From: Lentzea tibetensis
GTDB taxonomy: Bacteria > Actinomycetota > Actinomycetes > Mycobacteriales > Pseudonocardiaceae
Reading direction: 5' to 3'
NCBI RefSeq assembly: GCF_007845675.1
Contig: NZ_VOBR01000002.1
Location: 1-64,000, forward strand
DNA length: 64,000 nucleotides
Under the pieces are notes generated by a model, which saw only the letters and a program-made list of their open reading frames with translations, had not been told where the DNA came from and made no database searches. The stretch's first letter is position 1. Each line of letters begins with the position of its first letter. Both the position numbers and the translations under genes were made by a program. Below are positions 49,291 through 61,200 of this stretch, one piece after another.

Positions 49291-52200
49291 ATGGCCCATG
49301 ACACGATGCCGCACGAGACGGTGAGTTGTTCGATCCGGCTGTTCGGTGCGCTGGACGCGACCGCACTGGCCGAGGCCGCGCGGGGGCTGGGTGCTCGGCA
49401 CGAGGCTCTTCGGTCCGTCGATGTCGACGTGCTGCGGGTGGCCGAGAACGAACACGTGGTGCTGCTCTCCGCGCACCGCAGCGAGGTCGATGAGCGGTCG
49501 TTGCACGTCCTGGTCGAGGAGCTCGGGGTCCTCTACACCGCTTCCGTCATCGACAGGCCCGCGGCGGAGACGCACGGACTGCCCATCCCCGCGGACCTCG
49601 CCGAACTCCACGACGCCAGTGCGGTCGACGTGCTCGTCGCGGCCGCGGCGATCGTGCTCTCCCGGTGGACGGGCCGGCGAGAAGTCCCCGTGGGCTTGCT
49701 GCTCGACGGCCGTGACGGCGATCTCGACCCGGCGGCCGGCTCGTTCACGACGGTGGTGACCCTGCGATCCCGAGTGGACGATTCGCGCCCGTTCTCGGAC
49801 TTGCTGAGCCAGGTCGGCGGCTTGGCGCACGAGGCGAGCCTGGACGATTCGCCGCCGACGGTGGTGGTCGTCTCGGATCGGTTCGCCGGTACCCCGTCGT
49901 TCGGGGGACTGCGTCTCGCCGATCTCGTGGTGCGTCTGGTCGAGCACCGCGGTGGCGTGTCAGGCGTGATCGAACACCAACGAGATGGCTTCGATCCTCT
50001 CGCGGCGGAAAGGTTTGCCCAGCACCTCAGCCGAGTGCTCGAGGTTGCCGCCGGGGACCCGGCCGTGCCGGTGGGGAAGATCGACGTTCTGGGAGTGGCT
50101 GAGCGCGAGCGGTTGTTGGTGGGGTGGAACGACACTGCTCGGGCTGTTCCAGGACTGACGCTGGCCGAGTTGGTCGAGAGGCAGGTTCAGCGCTCGCCGG
50201 AAGCGACGGCCGTGGTGTTCGAGGGCGGGTCGTTGAGTTTCGCGGAGTTGGACGTGCGGGCGAATCGGCTTGCGCACGTGTTGATCGGGCGCGGTGTGGG
50301 TCCCGAGGGGATCGTGGCGTTGGTGTTGCCGCGGTCGGTGGAGATCGTTGTCGCGCAGCTGGCGGTGGCGAAGGCGGGTGGGGCGTACCTGCCGGTCGAT
50401 CCGGCCTATCCGGCTGAGCGCATCGCGTTCATGTTGTCGGACTCGTGTCCGGTGCTGGTGGTGACAACGGCGGAGTTCGCGGGTGTGGTGCCCGGTGCCG
50501 ACGTGGTGCTGCTCGATGAACTGTCCGCTGTGGACGGAGATGATCGCTGTCCGGTCGACCAGGATCGGCTGACCCCGTTGGAGTTGGCGAATCCCGCCTA
50601 TGTGATCTACACGTCCGGGTCGACGGGACGTCCGAAGGGCGTCGTCGTGTCGCATGCCGGGCTGGCGAGCTTCTCAGCGGCGGAGGTTGAGCACTACGAG
50701 GTCGGTGCTGGTGATCGGGTGTTGCAGTTCTCGTCGCCGAGTTTCGACGCATCGGTGCTCGAGTTGTGCATGTCGCTGCCCGCGGGAGCGGCGTTGGTGA
50801 TTCCTCCGCCGGGTCCGTTGCTGGGGGAGGAGTTGGCGGATGTCGTGGCGTCCCAGGGCGTGACGCACGCGTTGATTCCGCCGGTGGCGCTGTCGACGGT
50901 TGCCGAAAGCGTGGACTTGCCGGGGTTGCGGATGCTGGCGGTAGGTGGGGACGCGTGTTCGGCGGAGCTGGTGGCGCGGTGGGCGCCGGGTCGGCGGTTG
51001 ATCAACTCGTATGGCCCGACGGAGTCCACTGTGGTCTCGACGTGGAGCGGTCCGTTGTCGGCGGGGGAGGTGCCCCCGATCGGCAGGCCGATCTGGAACA
51101 CACGGGTGTTCGTGCTGGACAGCGGGTTGCGTCCGGTTCCCGTGGGTGTCGTCGGTGAATTGCACGTGGCCGGCGCGGGGCTGGCGCGCGGGTATCTGGG
51201 GCGTGCGGGCCTGACGGCGGAGCGGTTCGTGGCGTGCCCGTTCGGGCCCGCGGGGGCCAGGATGTATCGGACCGGAGACCGGGTTCGGTGGAATCCGGCG
51301 GGTGACCTGGAGTTCATCGGCCGGGTGGACCATCAGGTGAAGGTGCGAGGGTTCCGGATCGAGCCTGGTGAGATCGAGACGGTGCTACGAGGGCACGCGG
51401 AAGTCGACGACGTTGTCGTCGTGGCACAGGAACAGCTGTCAGGCGTCAAGCGGCTGGTGGCCTACGTCGCCGCGTCGAACGTCGATGAGGCGTTGCCGGC
51501 CGAGCTGCGGGTCATGACTGCCGAACGCTTGCCGGACTACATGGTTCCGGCGGTGTTCGTGGTGCTGGACCGATTGCCGTTGAGTCCGAACGGCAAGTTG
51601 GATCGTCTGGCGTTGCCTGAGCCGTCCGGTACGGCGCCGGGGGTGGGACATGTGGAGCCGCGGACCGGCACTGAACGGGTTCTGGCCGGGATCTGGGCGG
51701 ACGTTCTGGGTGTGCGGCGAGTCGGTGTCGAGGACGACTTCTTCGAACTCGGCGGTGACTCGATCCTCGGCGCCCGAGTGCTGGCGCGAGTGCGCGGGGC
51801 GTTCGGGATCGGACTTTCCGCGCGTGCCGTGTTCGACGCCAGTACCGTCGCGGAGCTCGCCGAGTTGCTGCCGGTGCGGGCGGAGTCCGCGCACGCGGCG
51901 GAGATCACTCCTGCACGGAGGGATCAGGCGTTGCCGCTTTCCTCCGCGCAGCAACGGTTGTGGTTCCTCGATGATCTGACCAGGGGAGGGACGGAGTACA
52001 ACACCGGTGTCGGGCTGCGCCTGTCCGGAACAGTGGATGTCGAGGCGCTGCGGAGCGCGTTGACCGCTCTGAGCGCCCGGCACGAAGCGCTGCGAACGAC
52101 AGTCCACACCGTGGACGGCCGTGGAGTCCAGGTCGTGGCCGCGGAAGCGGACCTCCCGCTGCGCGAGGTCACCCTGTCCACCGCGGAGGAGCTGGATCAG

Positions 52201-55200
52201 GTTCTGGCCGAGGAGCTGACCCTGCCATTCGACCTCCGGCAGGGCCCGCTGACCCGCGCGGTGTTGGTGCGGATCGCCGACGACGACCACGTGCTGATGC
52301 TCGGCCAGCATCACATCGTCACCGATGGCTGGTCGGTCGGCCTGCTGGTGGATGAGCTCGGCAAGCTCTACGCGGGCACGGCGGACCTGTGCGAACTGCC
52401 GATCCAGTACCCGGATTTCGCGGTGTGGCAGCGCTTGCAGCTGTCCACCCCCGCCGCGGCCGGGCAACTGGGCTACTGGAAGCGGAAGCTGGCCGGTATC
52501 CAGGCGCTCGAACTGCCCACCGACCGGCCACGTCCGCGGCTGCGGACGAGTTCCGGTGCGATTCACCGTGCGTCCTTGCCGTCGGAGCTGGTCGAAGGAC
52601 TGACGGCGATGGGACGTGAACACGGAGCCACTGTGTTCATGACCCTCACCGCGGCCGTGCAGGTGTTGTTCTCGCGTTACGGCGATCAGCGGGACATCTC
52701 GATCGGAACCGTGGTCGCCGGACGAGACAGAGCCGAGCTGGAGAACCTCGCCGGCTTCTTCGTCAACACCCTCGTCCTGCGGTCGTGGGTCGAGCCTGCC
52801 CGGCCGTTCACCGAGTTCCTTCGCGAGGTCCGCGAGACCGTGCTGGAAGCGTTCGCCAACGGCGAGGTCCCCTTCGACAGCGTCGTCGAGGAGCTGCGAC
52901 CCGAACGCGACCCCAGCCGGACGCCGCTCGTGCAGGCCTTGGTCGTGCTGCAGAACGCGATGATCCGGCCGCACGAGGCCGGTGGACTGCGGATCACCGA
53001 GCAGGACCTGCCGCGACCATCGGCCAGGTTCGACCTCGTGGTCGAGTTCTGGCCGCGCGGCGGCGAAGCCGGGCCCCAGGAGATGGATGTCGCGATCGAG
53101 TACAACACCGACCTGTTCGACGCGCACACCGTGGAGCGGATGACCGATCACCTCCTGGTTCTGCTGAAGGGAATCCTCACCGAACCGGGCCGGCCGCTGG
53201 CGCAGCTGCCCCTGCTGACCGACGCCGAACAGCACCAGGTGGTCGTGACGTGGAACGACACCACGCAGGACGTCCCCACGACGACGTTGCCGGCGCTGTT
53301 CGAGGCGCAGGTGGCCCGGACACCAGAGGCCACGGCCCTGGTCTGCGACGACGTCCGTCTGTCCTACGTGGAGCTGAACCAGCGCGCCAACCGGTTGGCG
53401 CATCTGCTGATCAGCCGAGGCGTGGGGCCCGAACGATTCGTGGTGCTGGCGATGCCGCGGTCGGCAGACCTCGTCGTGGCGGCCATGGCCGTGCTGAAGG
53501 CCGGCGCCGCGTACCTGCCGATCGACCCCGGCTACCCGGCGGAGCGGATCGCCCTGATCCTCGACGACGCCCGGCCCGAGTTGGTGCTGGCGACGACTGG
53601 CGTCACCGACCAGATCCCCGCCCACGAAGACGTGGTTCAGCTGGTCCTCGACGATCCCGTTGTTGTCGAGGCGCTCGCCGGGAGCCCGGCCGGAGATCCG
53701 GCGGGCGGCCTGCTCGCGGCCAATCCGGCTTACGTGATCTACACCTCCGGTTCGACCGGCAGGCCCAAGGGGGTCGTGGTCACGCACCGGAGCATGGTCG
53801 ACCTGGTGGCGTGGGCGGCGGCAGAGTTCGGCGCGACCGGCCTGTCCAGCGTCGTGGCATCGACCTCGCTGACTTTCGACGTGTCCGTGTTCGAGATCTT
53901 CGGTCCACTGGCCGTCGGCGGGACCGTCCAGATCGTGCGCGACCTGCTGGCGCTCGGCGAGGGCGTGGTGACCGAGCCGGTCAGTCTGATCGGCGGCGTT
54001 CCCTCGGCGTTCGCCCAGCTGCTCGCTCAGGACGGACTACCCGTCAGCGCGGGTGCTGTCGTCCTCGCGGGTGAGGCGCTGCCGGCGAAAATGGTCCGGG
54101 ACATCCGTACCGCACTGCCCAGCAGCCGGATCGCCAACATCTACGGCCCGACCGAGGCGACGGTGTACGCGGCGGCCTGGTACTCCGACGGTGGCGATCA
54201 GCAGCAGGCGCCGCCGATCGGCCGTCCCATCGCCAACACCACCGCCTACGTGCTCGACCCGTCGCTTCGACCCACCCCGATCGGCGTACCCGGCGAACTC
54301 CACCTGGGCGGCCGCGGCCTGGCCCGCGGATACCTCAACCGGCCGGGCCTGACCGCCGACCGCTTCATCGCCGACCCGTTCGGTGAGCCGGGTGCCCGGA
54401 TGTACCGCACCGGAGACGTGGTGCGGTGGAACCGCGCCGGTGAGCTGGAGTACCTCGGCCGGGCCGACCACCAGGTGAAGATCCGCGGATTCCGGATCGA
54501 ACTCGGCGAGGTCGAGGCCGCTCTGCGTCAGCACGAGGACATCGCGGAAGTGGTCGTGGTCGTGCGGCAGGAGGAGTCCGGGCACAAACGGCTCGTGGCC
54601 TATGTCGTCGCAGCGGCCATCGACGTCGCCGAGCTGCGCGACTTCCTCTGCCGGACGCTGCCGGACCACATGGTTCCGTCGGCGTTCGTCGCCCTCGACG
54701 GATTTCCGCTCAACTCCAGCGGGAAGCTGGACCGCGCGGCCCTACCGGCACCGGACTTCGGCGCGGGCCGGACCGGTTACGCGGGCCCCAGGACCCAAGT
54801 CGAGCGCACGCTCGTCCAGATCTGGGCCGACGTGCTCGGGCTGGAGCGGGTCGGCGTCCAGGACAACTTCTTCGGCCTGGGTGGTGACTCGATCCTGAGC
54901 ATCCAGGTCGTGTCCCTGGCACGGCGAGCGGGCTTGATGATGATGTCGAGAGACCTGTTCCTCCATCAGACCGTCGCGTCCCTCGCTCCGCACGTGACAA
55001 CGGCGCGGGCCGGAGTGATCGATCAGGGTGCGGTGGCGGGACCGGTGCCCTTGACGCCGATTCAGCACTGGCTGTTCGACGCCCGCACGACCGGATCGGA
55101 GCACTTCGGCCAATCGCTCGCGGTGGAACTGGCCGGAGATGTCGACCACGGGGCACTCCGGGGTGCGCTGAACGCGGTGATCGCTCACCACGACGCCCTG

Positions 55201-58200
55201 CGCATGCGGTTCGAGGTCGCGGATGGCCGGTGGTCGCAGCACAACGCTCCCGCCGAGGCCGCGGACGTTCTCGAAGTGCGGAACGCGTGCGATGTGGACG
55301 GCGACGGGCGAGTGACCTTCGACCTCGGTCGAGGGCCGCTGCTCAAGGCGGTGCTGGTGGTCGGTGGCGAGCGGCCGGTGCTGTCGTTGGCCGTGCATCA
55401 CCTGGTGGTGGACGGTGTGTCGTGGCGGATCCTGCTGGAGGACATCGACGCCGCGTACCGGAACGCGGCCCTGCGCCCGAAGACCACGTCGTTCCAGGAC
55501 TGGTCGCTCAAACTCACCGAGCACGCGCTCGACGGCGGGTTCGACGACGAACTGACGTACTGGGACGCGACCACGTCGACAGACGAAACCGGCCCCGCCG
55601 ACATCGAGCGGGGCGGTGTCGCCTCGACGCGGTCAGTCTCAGCGGTGCTGACCGCCGCGGAGACGAAAGCGTTGCTGCAGGACGTTCCGCGGGTGTATCG
55701 GACGCAGGTCAACGATGTGCTGCTGGCGGCGTTGGGCCGGGTGCTGGGGAGCTGGACCGGTCGCGACCGGGTCGTGGTGGACCTGGAAGGTCACGGTCGT
55801 GAGGAAGTCCTTGCCGATGTGGACACATCTCGCACGGTGGGGTGGTTCACGACCATGTTCCCAGTGGTGCTGGAGGCGACTTCCGGCGAGTGGGGCACAG
55901 CGCTGAAGTCGGTCAAGGAGCAGCTGCGTTCGGTACCACAGCGCGGATTCGGGTACGGAGCCCTGCGCCATCTCGCGCACAAGCTGCCGCACACACCCGC
56001 GTCACCCGTGCGGTTCAACTACCTCGGCCAGGCCGACTGGGTGACCGGCGACAGTGCGCTGTACCGCGGTCTGCACAGCGGGCTCGAGTTGAGTGACGAT
56101 CCGGCGGCCCGTCGTACCCATGCGCTCGACATCGTAGGCATGGTCGAGGAAGGGACGCTGAAGTTCACCTGGTTCTACTCGGTGACCGTGCACGACGAGG
56201 ACACTGTCCGCGCAGTGGCCGAGGAGTTGGTCTCGGCGTTGCGGGAGATCATCGCGCACTGCGCTCTGGCTGAGTCAGGAGGCCGCACCCCGTCGGACTT
56301 CCCGCTGGCGCGACTGGATCAGGCGGGCGTGGATCTCCTCGCCGGTGACGGACGCACCGTCGAGGACATCTACCCGCTCACTCCGGCCCAGCGGGGAATG
56401 GTGTTCCACGGTGTCTCGCAAGGTGATCAGAGCGTCTACTTCCAGCAGCTCACGTTCGTGCTCGACGGCGTTCCCGACCCGCGGACGCTGGCACTGTCCT
56501 TCCAGCACGCGGTCGATCAGAATCCGGTGTGCCGCAGCAGTGTCCTCTGGGACGACGTCGACGAGCCACTGCAACTGGTCATGCGCGAAGCCGCGATTCC
56601 GGTGTCCTTCCTGGACTGGAGCGAGTTGTCCGCGGTCGACCGAACACGGCAGCTCGCCGAGTTCCTGGTCGCGGACCAGGTGCGGGGACTGGACCTGGGA
56701 ACCGCCCCGTTGATGCGGCTCGCGCTGGCGCGGCTGTCAACCGGCGAGGTCCAGGTGGTGTGGACCTTCCACCACGTGCTGCTGGACGGGTGGAGCATCT
56801 TCAGCGTTCTCTCGGATGTGTTCGCCGCCCACGCCGCGCTCGCCGGAGGCCGGCGTCCCGAGCCGGTGAGCCGCCGGCCGTTCCACGACTACCTGCGGTG
56901 GTTGTCCGAACAGGATCAGGACGCGAGTGACGCGTACTGGCGGGAAGTCGTCGGGGATCTCGATTCGCCGACGCCGTTGCCCTACGACCGGCCACCGCTG
57001 GACGCCCACCACGCCGAGTCGTCGGACACCGTGGACGCGACCCTCTCCCCGGAGCAGACGGACCGGTTGCGTGCGATGACCCAGCAGGCCGGTCTGACGT
57101 TGAGCACGGTCGTCCAAGGTGCTTGGGCGTTGGTGTTGTCCGCGTGCAGCGGTCAACGGGACGTGGTGTTCGGGACGACCGTGTCAGGTCGCCCGGCCGA
57201 ACTGGCCGGGGTGGAGTCGATGATCGGCATGTTCATCAACACCATCCCGACCAGAGTGGGCATTCGCTGGCAGCAGAGCCTGCTGGAGTGGTTGCGGGAG
57301 CTGCAGGCCGGCCAGGCCGAGGCCCAGCGGTTCGGCTACGTCTCGCTGGCGCGGCTGCAGAAGAGCGGCACCGCTCTGTTCGACAGCATCGTGGTGGTCG
57401 AGAACTATCCGATCGACGTCGAAGCCGCCGCCTCACGTGGCTTGGGGTTGCGCGAGCTGTCGGCGGTGGAAACGACGAACTACCCGCTGAGCGTCATGGT
57501 GACTCCCGGACGGCAGTTGTCGGTCGAGCTCGGCTACGACCCGGCCCTGTTCGACGCGGCCACGATCAACCGGCTGACTCAGCGCCTCGCACTCGTGCTG
57601 GGCGGCATCGCCGATGACGTGGAACGACGGGTGTCCCAGCTCCTCGTCACGACAGCTGCCGAACGCCATCAGGTCGTCGTCGAGTGGAACAGCACCGACA
57701 ACGAGCTCCCGCGGGCCACGGTGTCGAGTTTGTTCACCGATCAGGCAAGTCGCACCCCGCAGGCCGTGGCCCTGACTTCGGACGCCGGATCGCTGAGCTA
57801 CGCCGAACTGGACTCGCGGGCGAACCAGCTCGCGAATCGCCTGATCGGCTTGGGTGTGCGACCGGAGGACCTCGTCGGTGTGCTGATGGAGCGCTCGATC
57901 GACGTCGTGGTCGCGGAACTCGCGGTGGTCAAAGCCGGTGGGGCTTACGTACCGGTCGATGTGCGGGCGCCCGCTGACCGGATGCGCGCCATGCTGGTCG
58001 GCGTCTCGGTGCTGCTGGTCGATCAGCGTTGGGTGCCGACCGCCCGCGATGTCTGCAGTGGACATCTCATTGCCGTGGACGGCGATCTCTCGTTGGCGCG
58101 GGAGTCGACTGCCCAGCCTGCCGCGGTCATCGATCCGGAGAACCTCGCATACGTGATGTACACGTCGGGTTCGACGGGCACTCCGAAGGGGGTGATGGCC

Positions 58201-61200
58201 CGCCAGTGCGACGTCGCCTCGTTCGCCATGGACCGCCGGTTCCGCGGCGGTGGACACGAGTGCGTACTCCTGCACTCACCGCTGGCCTTCGACGCCTCGA
58301 CGTACGAGTTGTGGGTGCCCCTGCTCAACGGGGGACGGGTCGTGCTGGCACCGCCGGGTGATGTGGACGCGGACGTGCTGCGCCGGATGATCGACCAGCA
58401 CGGGGTGACCGCGGTGTTCCTCACCTCCGGGCTGTTCCGGATGGTGGCCCAGGACGCACCCGACTGCCTCGCCGGCGCGCAGGAGGTCTGGACCGGCGGA
58501 GAGGTCGTTCCGGCCGCGGCGTTGCGTCGCGTGTCGGCCGCCTGCCCAGGGCTCGTGGTCGTTGACGTCTACGGGCCGACCGAGACGACCACGTACGCCA
58601 CCCAGCGGAGCATGGTCGGCGTGGACGCGGTACCCGACGTGGTGCCGATCGGTCGCCCGCTGGACAACGTGCGAGTGCACGTGTTGGACAGCGCGTTGCG
58701 GCCGGTGCCGATCGGTGCGCCGGGCGAGCTGCACATCGCCGGTGCCGGGTTGGCGCGCGGGTATCTGGACCAGCCCGGACTGACCGCGGACCGGTTCGTG
58801 GCGGTGCCGGACCTCGGCGCTGCCGGCGAACGGATGTACCGCACGGGTGACGTGGTCCGGTGGACCGCTGGTGGTGAACTGGAGTTCGTCGGCCGGGCGG
58901 ACGACCAGGTGAAGATCCGCGGGTTCCGGATCGAGCTCGGCGAGATCGAAGCCGCGCTGCTGGACCACGCCGACGTGGCCGAGGCCGTCATCGTCGCGCC
59001 TGGCGACAGCGCCGGTCGCAAGAGGCTCGTCGCCTACGTCGTGGGTTCGCCGGGGCGAATCCCCGACACCGCGGAGTTGCGCACGTTCCTGGCGCGAACT
59101 CTGCCGGACTACATGGTGCCCTCGGTGTTCGTACCGCTGGACCGGTTGCCGCTCAACGTCAACGGCAAGGTCGATCGCCGTGCGCTGCCCGAGGTCGACT
59201 GGGCCGGGCTGACGACGTCCGGCCATGTGGCACCACGTGATGCCGCGGAGCTGGAGCTCGCCAGGATCTTCGCCGAGGTCCTCCGCGTGTCGCAGGTGGG
59301 TGTCGAGGACAACTTCTTCGAGCTGGGCGGCGATTCGATTCTCAGCATTCAAGTCGCTTCCCGCGCGCGCCAGGCCGGTCTCACGATTCTGCCCCGGGAT
59401 CTGTTCCGGCACCCCACCGTGGCCTCGTTGGCCGCCGGCGGTGCCGGCGCCGTGCTGACGGCTGTCGACCAGGGGCCGGTGACCGGCGACCTGCCGTTGA
59501 CGCCGATCCAGAGTTGGTTCTTCGAGACCCAGACCGTGCATCCGGAGCACTTCAACCAGTCGATCCTCGCCGAACTGGACCTGGACACCGACCGCGCCGC
59601 GCTCGCCGATGCGCTGGCCGCGGTGATCGCTCACCACGACGCGTTGCGGATGCGGTTCGACGACGTCGACGGTCAGTGGACGCAGCACAACGCTCCGATT
59701 GAACCGGTCGACGTTCTCCAGGTGCACACCCTGCCCGATGCTGACGTGCAGCCGGTGATCGACGCGATGCACGCGAGTTTCGACCTGCGCCGTGGGCCGC
59801 TGCTCAAGGCGGCGTTGTTCGACCGCGGCGAGACTCGGCGGCCGTTGCTGTTCATAGCGGTGCACCACCTCGTGGTGGACGGCGTGTCATGGCGGATCCT
59901 GCTGGAGGACATCGACACCGCCTACCGGAACCTTCCCCTGCAGCCGAAGACGACGTCGTTCCGGGACTGGTCCGTGCGGCTGACCGACCACGCGCACAAC
60001 GGCGGGTTCTCGGACGAGCTGGCGCACTGGGCGACCGTGACCACCGATCACGAGCCGGCGTTGCCAGCCGATGATCACGGTGCCAACACGATCGGGTCGA
60101 TGCGGGAGGTGGTGGTGCGCCTGGGAGTCGAGGAGACCAAGGCGTTGCTGCAGGACGTTCCCGCGGTGTATCGCACGCAGGTCAACGATGTTCTGCTGAG
60201 TGCACTCACCCGGACGCTGTCCCGGTGGTCGGGCCGTGACCAGGTGCTCGTCGACCTCGAGGGACACGGTCGTGAGGAGTTGTTCTCCGACGTCGACCTG
60301 TCCCGGACCGTCGGGTGGTTCACCAGCATGTTCCCGGTGGTGCTGGACGCCGGCGCGGGTGACTGGGGTTCGGTGCTGAAGGCGGTCAAAGAACAGCTGC
60401 GTTCCGTGCCCAGACGTGGCGTTGGCCACGGTGCCCTCCGTCATCTCGCCGGCACCACTCTGTCGGTTTCCGAAGCATCACCACAGGTCAGCTTCAACTA
60501 CCTCGGCCAGTTCGACTGGTCCACCGGTGGCCTCTTCCACGAAGTCCGTGGCGGTGTGGGCGGTGCTGCGAGTCCGCGGGCACCCAGGCCGCACTTGCTC
60601 GACGTGGTCGGCCGAGTTGAGCGCGGGGCACTGGAACTCACTTGGTACTACTCGCCGAACGTGCACCGCGAGCCGACCGTTCAGTCGTTGGCGCAGCACG
60701 TGGTCCACGCACTCCGTGAGATCATCGCGCATTGCGCCGAGCCGGGGGCAGGTGGCCGCACCCCGTCGGACTTCCCGTTGGCGGGCCTCGATCAGGCTGC
60801 TGTGGACGTTCTGGCCGGCGACGGGAGCCGCGTCGAGGACGTCTATCCGCTGACGTCGATGCAGGCCGGGATGCTGTTCCACAGCCTGGTGGACACGAGC
60901 TCGGGTGCCTACCTCAACCAGGTGCGCCTTCGCCTGTCCGGTGTTCGTGACCCGGCGGCGATGGGAACCGCATGGCAACGGGTCCTGGACCGCACTCCGA
61001 TGCTGCGCAGCAGTGTGGTGTGGGACGGTCTCGCCGAGCCCTTGCAGGTCGTGGCGCGCGATGTGGTGTTGCCGGTCCACTACGACGACTGGACGGTATC
61101 GGATTCCGCCTCCGCGGGGGAAAGTACGTCGGCGGAGTGGACAGCGCAGCGGCAGGACGACGAACTGGTGCGCGTTCTCGCCGATGGCAGGGCCGAGGGG

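Noticed and set aside
50429-51333. Minus-strand frames within the NRPS
   Set aside because: Antisense to clear adenylation-domain motifs.
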